Made by a program: the position numbers and the translations under genes. The notes below the pieces were generated by a model that saw only the letters and a list, made by a program, of their open reading frames with translations, was not told where the DNA came from and ran no database searches. From the NCBI GenBank assembly GCA_006176705.1, contig QRFJ01002304.1, positions 1 through 64,000 on the forward strand: a DNA stretch of 64,000 nucleotides, in the 5' to 3' direction. Of the stretch, positions 22,041 to 33,189 are shown one piece after another. The stretch's first letter is position 1; the number at the start of each line of letters is the position of its first letter. Origin of the DNA: Cocos nucifera (taxonomy: Eukaryota; Streptophyta; Magnoliopsida; Arecales; Arecaceae).

Positions 22041-23560
22041 CGATCGACCTAAGCTTTCTCTTTGAGGTGCACAACTTTGGCTTGATGATCTCCTTCAGCT
22101 TTCACGGCCTCCAACTTTATGCGGTTCATCACCTTGATATTAGCAATCAACTGGTGTTCTATCTGTAAAAAAAATGACCAAGCGATTTGTGTCAACGAAG
22201 AGGTAATGGATAAGCTAATGAAGGGATGAAGGAAAAAGAGAGACAGGTCAACTTACCTCAAGGAAAGACCTAGAGAATCCTAGGTGCACTGCTCGAGGTC
22301 GGCCTCAACAATCTTGTCTACAACTTCGGACATGGTACATCCATCGACCAACTTCATGATGATATCTTTATTATTGAAGGGGTTCTCCCCCAGGTCCTCG
22401 TCAGAACTGTTTGATCCCCTGGTTGCGACCCTATGCCAATTTTCATAGCAGCTAGTTTTTTCTTCTCCTTCTTCTTCTCCACCTCCATCACCCTCCCAGT
22501 TGGGGGCTTCGAGGTGGGGACTTCATCTGGGAAGCTTGGGGAGGTCAAAGGAGACACGGCCTCGGAGGCGATCATGATTTTAGGGGTAGCGACAACATTG
22601 ACAAGCACGGCGGAGCTTGAGGCACCAACCCTTGACTTTTTTGAGGGCTCGACGGATACAGCACCTTTTCTTTTATGGGCTTGGAGGCCATTGGACAACT
22701 ATTGAAGCATGACCACATCCATTTCTACAGTGAAGGAGGATTTAAAATTAAAAGAAGTTAGAAAGTGACTTGTAAAATCAAAAGGTGTACCATTTGGATT
22801 GAGAGGACTCAGGCCCAGATTGAATAAGGTCTGGCCTTCTAGAAGCTTAGGCAGAAGGGGGACTTGATAATTTCTAAGCTTATGGGTAGAGTCAAGATCG
22901 TCTCTTTCCAAGCTCGAAGCCCGACCAACTGAATCCCTCAACTGTCCCCAAGGAGAAAGTCCTAAGCTAAAAGATGGACAGGAGACAAAGAAAAACTTTT
23001 TCTTCTAGTCATGAAAGAAAGAAGGGGCACCTTTAAGCAACCCCTTCTTACCAACCTGTGGGGATAGGTACCACCAATCCTTAGCAATTGGATGGTGCTT
23101 GAAGGTGTAATAACTATGGAATAAAGAGATGGTCGGATGGACTTCGACCGAAATATAGAGGGAAAGAAAACCTATGACAAGCCTAAATGAATTAAGAACC
23201 ATTGAAGCAAGAAAAATATTTAAAAAGTAGAAAAGAGCAACCATAAAAGGAGGGAGAGAAAGTCTTAGTCCAGCATGAAGAGCTTCTACATACAAGAAAA
23301 AGCGATCCGCAGGGGGGGACAAGCTCGGTCATTAGGTCCAGGGAGTTCAAGTTTGTATTCGGAAGGAAACCCATTTGAAATCCTTACTAAAGAAAGGTCT
23401 TCATGATAAAGTGTGCAAGGGATGGTATCAGGAATGAAAGGTGGACGAGGTGCTTCTACAGGCTCGATTTTCTTAGGGCTAGAATCCATTAGGTTGGGTA
23501 AGCCAAACTCCCGAAATAAGTCGATCAAGATTCCTCGATAGACATATGGATCAAACTAAA
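22041..23560 (-). pseudogene. G1 antisense ORF: 'putative gypsy-type transposon' (Transposase_28-like) protein
   Basis: Read on the minus strand from about 23,528 the protein runs MIDLFREFGLPNLMDSS, ISNGFPSEYKLELPGPNDRA, then after a frameshift PPADRFFLYVEALHAGLRL. It continues into a hydrophobic stretch (LPPFMVALFYFLNIF), NSFRLVIGFLSLYI and WWYLSPQVGKKGL, and a Lys/Ser-rich tail at 22,354-22,698. The order (GLRLPLPPF, VGF, then FRHFF-like, then WY/F) resembles the Pfam family called putative gypsy type transposon (PF04195). That family is often annotated near plant gypsy elements. At least three frameshifts or stops are present. No function is established for this protein. Antisense ORFs downstream of pol are reported for Tat-lineage elements. 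Confidence 0.65.
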
Positions 23561-24176
23561 CTTGGAAAAACTCTTGAAAATCAAGAAAAATAAGATGCAA
23601 AACCTCTTTGAAGAAACTAAAAGGACAAAACACAAAAGACATAGAAACGATCAAAAGAAAGATTGTGGAACTAACCTAAGTTGATTGGGAAGAGCGAGGA
23701 GGCAATGGGCCCAATAGAAGTTGCCTGGGGAAGCACCTGAGGCTGGAGAAAATCATGAAAGAAGTTGAAACTCTCGAGCGAGAGAGAGACGGAAATAGGA
23801 GGAAGGTAGAAGCGAACTCAAGAAAAGTAAAGCCCTAGAGGAAGAAGGCGAGTTTAAATATTCCAAGAGCTTAAGGCGGTTATAATTGCAGATCGTCTCC
23901 TGCCAGTTTCGGCCTACCGCATGTCCCACCTATCGCACCCATCTTTGAAGCCCGATAGGGCATTTATCGCACCGTACATAGAGCTCCGTGCTAAATGAGT
24001 TTTCAAAAGGGATGTGTCTTTTTGAGTCATTTGTGCATTAAGAAACTTTGGTACAAATTCAAAAAAGCCAAGTGATCTCGCTCCCCGAGAGTGGAAGGCT
24101 AGAAAGGAACTTCAGCTACGGCAACTTTTCTATACTCCCTTCATTCAAAATTCAAACTCAAAAATAGAAGGGCAAG
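23561..24176. other. G1 region between antisense ORF and 3' LTR
   Basis: Likely upstream region of the antisense ORF. It includes a purine-rich stretch (23,740-23,850) and ends in the polypurine tract AAAAATAGAAGGGCAAG at 24,160-24,176, directly before the LTR. No coding signal is seen. Confidence 0.5.
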
Positions 24177-25685
24177 TATTGGAGGTAAAATAAACCTCGT
24201 CGAAGTCCTTGGCTGCCAGCCCCTCATGTAGAAGTAACTCGCTGATCCTCTCAACAACAAGTCCATACCATGGGGTTTACTGAAGGCACATCAAAATCCG
24301 ATCAGACGATCTTGAACAATGAAGTAGAACTATTGTTATGCTAACCTTGACCTCTGATTAAAAATGAATAATAGGTTCAGGGTCCAGTCGTGCTTCTTTT
24401 GGATGGACTCCTCCAGCTACACCCCTTCCAGATGAACTTGCTCAATCGTGCTCCTTCCAGACGAACTCCTCCAGTCACGCTCCTTTCGGACAAACTCCTT
24501 CAGTCACGCTCCTTTCGAACAAATCCCTCTAGCAGTGCTCCTTCTAAACGAACTCCCCCCAGTCGTGCTCCTTTCAGATGAACTCTTCTAGTCACGCTTC
24601 TTTTAGATAAATTTCTCCAATAATGCTTCTGTCAGATGAACTCCTCCAGTCATGCTCCTTCTGAACGAACTCCTCCAGCAGTACTCTTTCTGGATGAACT
24701 TCTCCAGTAGCACTCCTTTCGAATGAATTCATCCAGCATTGCTCCTTTCGGACAAATTCCTCCAGCGGTGCTCCTTCCAGACGAACTCCTCCAGTCATGC
24801 TCCTTTCGAACGAACTCCTCCAGTCATGCTTCTTCTGGATGAATTCCCTCAGTAGTGCTCCTTTCAGATGAATTTTTCTAGTAGCGCTCCTTTCAGATGA
24901 ACTCTCCTAATCGTTCTTTTTCCAAACAAACTCCTTTAGTCATGCTTCTTCTAGACAAACCCCTCTGATCGCACTCCTCCTGGTAGCACTCCTTTCAGAC
25001 GGACTCCTTCCAGATGCACTCCTTTCAATCATGCTTCCTTCAGTCAAAGTTCTCCTATCTAGTCGCAGATCTACTTAGCCCATGTTACGCCTATCAATCA
25101 AAGCTCTCTAAAAGAATCTCGTCAAATCATTGATTCATGACAACCGCTCCATGAAGGATGAAATATGGTGCTTCAGATCCTAATTTAGGAGATATCTACC
25201 TGCACACAACCTGGGAGACTTTCAAACTCTTTAAAACTGCAAGACATCACCCCGACCAACCTCGACTGGCTACAAATTCACTATATACATAGAAGTCTTC
25301 GACCTACGTCGAAACTCCGATAAGTAGATCTCAAACATCCACAAGTCGCGACAAACGACAACTCAATTCTTATAACAAACTCCATGTGGCCTGAGTGGCT
25401 CACTATCAGATGGTTATGGCTATCACTGTCAGTTTATTACGTGCTCTATCTATAAAAGGGACTCTCCAGATATGTTTTGTCTAATCTCTCTTCTTCTTTT
25501 TGTCACTCTGCTTCTCTATTTTCTGAGCACTCCATTCCAGTTGACCGAAGAACTAACTTGAGTATCGAAGAATTCTATCGGAGCCACCCACCTCTGATTT
25601 AAATTTTATTTTGTAGGTCCCATCGATAGGCTCACCTTTCAAACTCCAGCTTCCTTCGATATCATCACAGATTTTCGCACCAACA
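24177..25685 (+). repeat. G1 3' LTR
   Basis: Starts TATTGGAGGTAAAATAA (TG mutated to TA) and ends CGCACCAACA. The start matches G2's TGTTGGAGATAAAATAA and TGTTGAAGATAAAATAG. A TATA region (TCTATAAAAGGGACTC) is near 25,450. Its 620-bp minisatellite is listed separately. Confidence 0.85.
24390..25030 (+). repeat. Minisatellite in G1 3' LTR, unit about 30 bp
   Basis: About twenty diverged head-to-tail copies of a unit close to GCTCCTTYCRGACGAACTC followed by CTCCAGTCRT. The paired 5' LTR has only about nine to ten copies (3,640-3,930). The unit is not present in the G2 LTRs. Confidence 0.85.
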
Positions 25686-25818
25686 GATGCAAATATTATT
25701 CCACTTGTGATGGCCAGAGGAGGAGATATAGATCAAGGACATGGAAGAGGCCGGGAGGTAGCTTCCAAGGAGGTTACCATGGTGGTTTCCAAGTCATACC
25801 TATCTCGATCAAGGAACT
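25686..25818. other. 133-bp spacer between G1 and G2
   Basis: Holds a purine-rich, Gly/Arg-coding-like tract (near 25,710-25,790) that resembles the RG-rich part of some copia gag proteins. It is too short to assign. It ends in GAACT, the left flank of G2. Confidence 0.4.
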
Positions 25819-27085
25819 TGTTGGAGATAAAATAACTTCCGCCAAAGTCCAGTAAGATGTCCAACCTCAGTATAGCTCTATTTGAAGTTGTGGCAACCAT
25901 GTTCGAACTTCGACCAAGTTACTTTCCAGCTCCAATTCAATTCAAAAAGGTCAGCCTTTAGACCTTGTATGCTAGACAAACTTCTTAACAACAACTGTCA
26001 CCACTCTTTCAATGACTATAGAACCTACCAAAGGCATGATGGACTTCATTGGGATGAACTTGAATAGTGAAAGGAGCCTTCATTTAACTAATTTCATTCT
26101 TTAGCTCAAGATGGACAGTAGGACTCCTAATGTAGAATCCCGATGCAACCCAACCTCACCTGGTGGCCGATCTCAAAGATGGTCGATCTCCTCCTGGTCG
26201 AGTTTCATCACTGCGAGTGACAGATCTCATCAATGTTAGAAACCAGAAATCTTGGCCAGCCGAATTCCTCTCTAGCTGAATTCTTCTACTCTGCCCTATG
26301 AGTGGTAGATCTTGGCACTTTTACATCAAGAATCCCAGCTAGTCGAACTCCTGAGGAAAGATCGAACAGCATCAGTAAGAAGTCATGAGTCTTGGCAATC
26401 ACCCATCCAGACTTTCGATCGATCTCGAATCCCTACTATCCTGACCAAACTCCTCTAGAAGAGCCTGGCCATAATTCTCAATAAAGAACTCGCTATTCTC
26501 TTTTTGATCTCCAGCTGAAATATTCATGCCCGCTCTCGATTGATCTTGAAGGTGGAAAGTTCCTCAAAACTATCATAAGCAGCATTGATAAAATATAACC
26601 AATTGCAGGTCCACCACCTGTTACCTAAAAGCCGATCTTCAAGTTTAGCTGATCCAACTTTGAATTCTCCATCCCAGCAAGAATAGCTTACTAACAGACA
26701 CAGAAGTCTCCGACCTTCCATCTGAACTTTAGTAAATAGAACTCAACTACCTTCAAGTTAAGACAATGATAGCTCACTTTTCGTAACAAACTTCACGTGA
26801 TCTGAATGGTCTACTGACATTCTATTATGGCTATCATTTTTATTCTGTTACACGCTCCACCTATATAAAGGATCCTCTAGATATATCTTCCTCTCTAAGC
26901 TCTCATCTCCACTTATATTCTTTTGAGTACTCCATTTTTGTTAGTAAAAAAACTAACTTGACTGTCAGAGAATCCTATCAGAGCCATCCACCTCCGATTT
27001 GGACTTCATCTTATAGGTCTCGTTAGTGATCTCATCTTTTTCAACTCCAGCATGCTCTAGCATCTAACCATTTTCTTTACCAAAA
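25819..27085 (+). repeat. G2 5' LTR
   Basis: Begins TGTTGGAGATAAAATAAC and ends ACCAAAA (the CA end decayed). Aligns along its length with 36,797-38,045. A TATA region (CCTATATAAAGGATCC) lies near 26,861. Confidence 0.85.
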
Positions 27086-27088
27086 GAA

Positions 27089-27106
27089 TTGGTGCTAGAG
27101 AAAGGG
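27089..27106 (+). other. G2 primer-binding site
   Basis: TTGGTGCTAGAGAAAGGG lies three bases after the LTR and matches the site in G1 and, on the other strand, in T. Confidence 0.65.
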
Positions 27107-27204
27107 ACCCATTGAGCCCTTATTCTTAAAGGAGTACCCAGTCGAATTCATCTTCTTCCTCATTTTTGCTTTATTTTCTTCTGATCTCTCCTTATTCCAG
27201 TGAG

Positions 27205-28820
27205 ATGCCATCCAAGAAAGCTACGACCTAATGATCCACTACCTTTGCTACCAGATCTCACCTAGATCATCCTGCTCTAACCTCATCGCTACCATCTCAA
27301 CCTCCACCAATAGCTATGTTGAATCTAGAGTAGTTTAACCTATTCGTGTAGCAGGTTAATGACCTCATTGAAGCAATACAGGCCTTGCAGTAGCCTTCTA
27401 TACCAATTCAATTAGAAAGATCCTCATCGAAGTATCGGGATTCGGTGCAAGGAAGGCCTACCTAAACAAGTCGATCGATGATCCCTAAAAAAAAGAAGCA
27501 GAGGGTAGAGAACCCTTGCTCTAATCATGATTCTATCCCTAAAAGATCTCTATCCTCCTCCAGCCAACCACCCTTTAAGATTCATGATCGAGATGATATT
27601 CTCGATCAAAAGCTTCAAGAAATGAATTGAGAGATCGAAAAATTCTACTATGTTACCCCCGCTCACCATGATGACATCTGCATCGATCCTACATTCTCTG
27701 CCTGAATCATGTAAGAGCCCATCCCATTGAACTTTAAATTTTCTCAATCTAAGAGTTACAATGGGACCTCAGATCTAGTTGACCATCTCGAAGCCTTTAG
27801 AATAATGATGCTGCTCCATGATGCATCTGACGCCATTCTATGCCGAGCTTCTCCTCTACTTTAAAGGAAGCAGCAAGAAATCGATACTCGGATCTCAATT
27901 CAGGGACCATCTTTTCTTTTAATCAACTGAGCCACCAGTTCATGGCTCATTTCATCAGTAGTTGGTATTAGAGATGAGGTTCAGACTCCCTCATCAACAT
28001 CAAGTAGAAGAAAGGAGAGTCCATCCGGGCTTATGTCAGCCACTTTAATGCTGCTACTTTAGAGGTTCAAAATTTAGATCAGTCTGTTCCAATGGCTGCA
28101 CTAAAGGATGGCCTCTCTAGAAGAATGATCACCTCTTTTTTCTAGAGAAGAAGCACCTTCGAGACTTCATCAATATGCTGGCTCGAGCTGAAGACTACAC
28201 TCGAGTAGAGAAGGTCTTCAAATTAAAAGATGATGAAACCGTAGGAGAGTAGCAGGTGGGTGAATCTAGTAAGCCCATAACTATAGAGAAGTTGAGTGAA
28301 GCTTGGTCGTACACTAGAATTCCTCCTGAGCACAGATGAGCCCAAACCCCACCTCGAGCTCATCAACCAAGAAGATCGGATCAGAGGGTCTAATGAAACT
28401 TCCCTCCTAGAAGGTTTCATAACTACTTCCTTCTGAATGCTCTGAAGATCCAAGTATTGATGGAGATTAAGGAGCAGCTGCTAAGGCTAAAGAAAATACG
28501 AACTCATCCAGCTAAACAAAACTTCAGTAAGTACTATCTCTACCATCATGACCACGATCATGATACTGAAGAATTTATTCAGCTCCAAGATGAAATTGAG
28601 AAGCTCATCAAAAGAGGTTGACTAGACTGATTCTTCCAACGATGACCAAAAAGAAGAAAAGATCGGTTAAGAGCCCTATCGCAACTCAAACCATCTCGGA
28701 GGGATGAGCCACAGGGAGATTGCCCCCTACATGGGATCACCAACACCATCACTAGGAGACATCGACGGGGGGAGGCTATTGGATCAACGGGGCTGGCGAA
28801 GAAGTAGAGGATTGAGTAAC
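27205..28820 (+). pseudogene. G2 gag
   Basis: Starts MPSKKAT at 27,205 and breaks at once. The core is readable at 27,715-28,250: a decayed EPIPLNFKFSQSKSYNGTS, LVDHLEAFRIMMLLHDASDA, HQFMAHFISS, ESIRAYVSHFNAATLEVQNLDQS and MAALKDGL. A knuckle-like YYLYHHDHDHDTEEF follows near 28,537-28,580, in which both cysteines are lost. Parallel to G1 10,193-11,640. Confidence 0.75.
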
Positions 28821-28859
28821 CCATCATTTTTACTGAAAAGGATGCATAGGGGGTCTAAT

Positions 28860-29480
28860 TCCTATATAATGATGTGGTTATAGTTACTTTAAATATTATT
28901 GACTATAATGTATATCGTGTCTTAATTGATAATAAAAGTTCAGCTGATATTTTATTTTTTATGATACTTTCTCCAAAATGTCTATACCTAATAGCTGTCT
29001 GAGACCCTTGAACTCTTCTTTGGTAGGATTCGTTGGAGATGCTGTACCAGTTGAAGGAATAGTTATCTTATTAGTTGTGGTAGGTCAGTACCTAAAGCAA
29101 TCCAAGACCCAAGTTGATTTTCTAGTGGTAAAGGCTTCCTCCGCCTATAATGCAATTCTTGGTCGACCTGGTCTGAATGTACTTCGGACTGTGGTCTCAA
29201 CTTATTATTTGAAGATGAAGTTTTTGATAGGATATGAGGTTGGAGAAGTCAGAGGTAATCAAGCTCTGGTATGGCACTGTTACACCATTGCCTTACAAGG
29301 AGGAAAATAGCCAAATCTTTGCCTGCTGGATGGATTGGATGCCTATGATGATTTGATGGAAGAACGGGGGAACCCATCGATGACCTTGTTGCAATCCCTC
29401 TAAATGATGGGCATGAGGATCACATGGTTCAGATTGGCTCAAATTTGCAAGAGAAAGTTAAAAAGCAGCTCGTTGCTTTC
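28860..29480 (+). pseudogene. G2 aspartic protease region
   Basis: The reading has a DNKSSADI block near 28,935 (glycine of the active-site motif replaced by lysine). An open stretch at 28,978-29,310 follows: SSLVGFVGDAVPVEG, QVDFLVVKASSAYNAILGRP, STYYLKMKFLIGYEVGEVRG and ending IALQGGK. Equivalent to G1 11,700-12,120. Confidence 0.75.
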
Positions 29481-29559
29481 TTGCAAAAAAATGCTGATGT
29501 CATTGCCTGGATCCCTTCAGATATGCATGAAATTGATGCATAGATGATGGAACATCATC

Positions 29560-30600
29560 TAGGTGTAGATTTGAAGCACCGATTCGAGAAGCAGAAGAAG
29601 CATAACTTTGCACCAGAGCGGTAAAAGGCAATTATAAATGAGGTTGACAAGCTTCTTAAAGCCAAGTTTATCTAGAAGATGTCCTACCTGGATTGGATTG
29701 CAAACGTGATCCTTGTCAAGAAGGCGAATGACAAATGGAGGATGTGCATCAACTTCACAAATTTGAATAAGGCTTGCCCAAGGGATAGCTATTCCTTACC
29801 CAAAATTGATAAATTAGTGGATGCGACTTTAGGCCATGAGCTTCTCACTTTCATGAATGCCTTCTCTAGCTATAATCAAATTCGAATGGCACCAAAAGAT
29901 GAGAAAAAAATTACATTTATTACTGATCGTGATCTTTATTGTTACAGGATGATGTCCTTTGGACTCAAAAATGCAGGTGTGACTTATCAGTGCCTGATGA
30001 ATAAGATCTTCAAGGAGCAAATCAGCCACAATATGGAGGTCTATATAGATAACATGCCTGTTAAGAGCTGATTTTCAATAAATCATATTACGGACCTAGA
30101 AGAGACCTTTGACACTCCAAAAATACAAAACAAAGCTGAATCTAACCAAGTGTGCTTTTGGAGTAACTTCGAAAAAGCTTTTGGAATTCATGGTGTCAAG
30201 ACACGGTATTGAAGCAAATCTTGAGAAGATGCGAGCCATCTAGGAGATGATGGCCCCAAAAATAATAAAAGAAGTCCAGCACCTAACAAGGAAGGTTGCA
30301 GCTCTGAATCGCTTCATTTCAAGATTGGTCGAGTATTGCATGCCCTTCTTCCAAGTGCTCAAACAGTCAAAGAACTTTTCCTGGATTCCTAAATGTCAAC
30401 AAGCCTTTAAGAAATTGAAGAATTATCTTAGCTCACCTCCTCTCCTTGCCAAGCTCAAACCTAATGAAGAATTGTTCCTATACTTGGTTGTATCTCTTGC
30501 TACCATTGGAACTGTCCTAATAAGGGAAGAGCCAAAAATCCAAAAGCCGATCTACTATATAAATTGAGTTCTAAGGGATGCAGAAATAAGTTCTTCACCA
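29560..30600 (+). pseudogene. G2 reverse transcriptase and first RNase H
   Basis: The open stretch 29,679-30,071 contains KWRMCINFTNLNKACPRD, LLTFMNAFSSYNQIRM, a MMSFGLKNAGVTYQ block and MEVYIDNMPVKS. The catalytic pair in the YVDD motif is changed to Asp-Asn, and the first catalytic Asp (MDAF in G1) is Asn here. RNase H follows at 30,247-30,567 (KEVQHLTRKVAALNRF, YLVVSLATIGTVLI). The reading frame is longer than most in the window although the enzyme is dead. Confidence 0.85.
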
Positions 30601-30619
30601 ATTGAATACTTTTGAAAGA

Positions 30620-31230
30620 ATAGCAAAATGAGCAATTGAACTCACTAAATTTGATATCAATTTTCAACCTTGGTCATCCATTAAAGCATAAATACTGGCC
30701 GATTTCATGGTGGAATGCACCATTCTTGAAGAAATCGCACCTGAACAATAGGTGGTTGGTGTTTTTAGTTTGCAACCGAGCTCCTCTAAGGAGAAAGCAG
30801 ATCTTCCTGAAGACTTCTGGGCCTTATATGTTGATGGTTCGTTCAATGCTTCTAGAGTAGGCATAGGCTTAATTCTTATCAATCTGGAAGGAGTTGTTGC
30901 TAAGTATGCACTACGCTTTAAGTTTCCTACAACTAATAATAGAGTAAAATATGAAGCTCTAATCGCAAGATTAAGAATCATCAAAGAATTGAAAGCGGAC
31001 CATGTAAAGATCTACAGCGATTCATAATTAGTAGTGGGACAGGTCAATGATACTTATGAAGCCCGAGAAAAAAGTATGCGAAAGTATTTAGACAAGGTGA
31101 AAAGCTTGATCTCGGCCTTCAGTAGCTTCAACATTCAGTAGATCCCAAGAGCAAAAAATATTAGGACCGATCTTCTATCCAAGTTGACTACACTGGCTCC
31201 AAATGAATTACCAAAAGAGGTCTTCTTCGA
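30620..31230 (+). pseudogene. G2 second RNase H region
   Basis: ADLPEDFWALYVDGSFNASR starts near 30,795, then GIGLILINLEGVVAKYAL, and TTNNRVKYEALIARLRIIKEL near 30,930-30,995. The Glu of the AEYEAL motif seen in G1 is Lys here. HVKIYSDS near 31,000-31,025 ends in a stop. The reading continues in a decayed AKNIRTDLLSKLTTLAPNELP. Confidence 0.75.
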
Positions 31231-31289
31231 AGTTCTGCAATACCCAAGTTTGGAAGGATCCCAAACAGTAATGCAAGTCAACCATGAGC

Positions 31290-32490
31290 CTAGCTAGATC
31301 AATCTACTAATCTTATATCTCAAAGATAGTATTCTCTCTAGAAATCCTAAAGAAGCTCGAAAGTTGAAAAATCAGGCCTCTTATTTTATTTTATATGAGA
31401 ATAAATTATACAAAAGGTCATATTTCCTGTCACTCCTCAAATGTCTCCGATCTTCTGAAGCTGGTTATGCATTGAAGAAAGTTCATAAAGAAATATATAA
31501 AAATCATCTAGGAGCCAGATCTGTCTTATAAATTACTTTGGCAAGGTATTATTGGCCAACTATGTGACAGGATGCCATAAAATATGTAAGAAAATATAGC
31601 TAGTGTCAAAGAAATGCCAACATTTAGAAACAGCCAACCTCCCAACTCATACCTTTAAGTACTCTATGGCCATTTGTATAATGAAGAATGGATATACTTG
31701 GGCCATTTTTCATGACGTCCAGATAGCAAAAGTTTCTTCTAGTGGCAATGGACTATTTTATCAAATGGATCGAGATCAAATCCCTAGCCAAAATTATTGA
31801 AGCTAAAGTGCAAGACTTCATCTGAAAGTTCATAGTTTGCAGATTTGGTCTACCTTGGACTTTAATCACCGACAATGAGTGCTAGTTTATGGGAGCAAAG
31901 TTTGCTGAGTTCTATGAAGATTTGAATATCTCCGATCACTTTACTTTTGTAGCTCATGCCCAAGCAAATGGTGAGGTTAAGGTGACTAATAGAACTTTAT
32001 TACGAGAGATAAAGGCAAGGCTTGAAAGGACAAAAAGAACTTGGATGGATGAACTTTACCATGTATTTTGGGCATATAGAATCACTCAAAGATTATCAAC
32101 TGGAGAGATTATATTAGCTTTAGCTTTCGAAATAGAAGCAGTCATTTTAATTAAACTTAGACTTCTTTCGACGTGAGTCAAAGCCTTCAATGAATAAAAT
32201 AACTCATAGGACCTCAGAGCAAATCTTGATCTATTAGAAGAAAGGCAAAAAAGAGCTCAAATTCGGATGGTAGTCTACAGGCGAAAGATGGCTCGATATT
32301 ATAATTTCAAAATTAGGAGCAAAATATTTAAGATTGGAGATCTAATGCTACGACGAGTAGATATTTCATAGCCACAAAATCAAGAAAAGCTCATCCTAAA
32401 CTAGAAAGCCCCTTATGAGGTCATGAAAATTATCCGACTGAGAACTTATTATCTAAAGAAACTTGGAGGGGCTATACTCCTACGATCCTG
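31290..32490 (+). pseudogene. G2 integrase
   Basis: The zinc-binding remnant reads KVHKEIYKNHLGARS. The core has a RMDILGPFFMTS block near 31,686, DYFIKWIEIKSLAKI near 31,752, LITDNEC near 31,863 (Asp kept) and a VAHAQANGEVKVTNRTLL block near 31,950-32,000 (Glu kept). An open stretch at 31,889-32,176 reaches TWMDELYHVFWAYRIT. A decayed C-terminal part runs to 32,490. Confidence 0.8.
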
Positions 32491-32559
32491 AAATTTAGAA
32501 AATTTATAAATATATTATCAATAACTTTAATAAAATTTTCTTATTTTAACTTCTGTCTT

Positions 32560-33000
32560 TGGTGCAAATTTGTGTGATGATAGAAAATTACTCAATCAAA
32601 TTTTGTTCCTAAATGAAGTGGAAGTCCTCCAGTTATTTAAAACATGAGGTTAACCTCATCTAAGTGAGGGTGAAGGCCTCTAGTTATTTAAGATAGGAGG
32701 TTAACTTCATCCAAGTGAGAGTAAAGATCTTCAGTTATTTAAGATAGGACGAGGATGAATACCTTCGATTATTTATGATAGAAGATTAACCTCATCCAAG
32801 CAAGGATGAAGGCTCTCGGTTATGTAAGACAAGAGGTTAACCTCATTCAAATGAGGGTGAAGGCCTTCGATTATTTAAGGCAGAAGGATAACCTTGTCAT
32901 AATAAGGACAAAAGCTAATCACATCAGGAACATGAGGAGAACCTCATCCTAACGTGAATAAAGACCCTCACAAGGGATAGGAAGGTCCCAGTTTCTAAAT
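32560..33000 (+). repeat. G2 post-pol tandem array, unit about 62 bp
   Basis: About five to six copies of a unit close to GTTATTTAAGATAGGAGG then TTAACCTCATCCAAGTGAGG and GTGAAGGCCTTC. The last part returns to the ACATCAGGAACATGAGGAG / AACCTCATCCTAAC phrase of the G1 array. It occupies the same place as the G1 array but with a different unit length. Confidence 0.8.
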
Positions 33001-33189
33001 TAGGAGAAAGGTAACTTCCAAATCAAATTCAAAGGCCTCTTGCTCACAAGTAAGGGGGATAGACCTATAAAGTGATAAACAGAGGACACCGTTGCAAAAC
33101 TACTACCTTCAACAACAACACAAGAATAAGAAACTCGATAAATATTCAATTAAGACAAGACAGTAAAGAAGCAAAAGAATATTATTTTA

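Larger units (their letters stand above)
3600..25685 (+). mobile_element. Tat-type Ty3/gypsy LTR retrotransposon G1, interrupted by nested insertions
   Basis: Order on the plus strand: partial 5' LTR, primer-binding site, gag start, nested copia element C, rest of gag, protease, RT, RNase H, second RNase H, integrase, tandem array, antisense ORF (interrupted), polypurine tract and 3' LTR. The gag-PR-RT-RH-IN order is that of Ty3/gypsy. A second RNase H and an extra ORF downstream of pol are known for the plant Tat lineage. The same parts occur in the same order in G2 (25,819-38,045), which helped place each junction. The element is full of stops and is not autonomous now. No target-site duplication can be tested because the 5' LTR start is missing. 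Confidence 0.8.

Noticed and set aside
25686..25818. Possible copia gag RG-rich fragment between G1 and G2
   Set aside because: Only a short Gly/Arg-rich reading in 133 bp; too little to assign.
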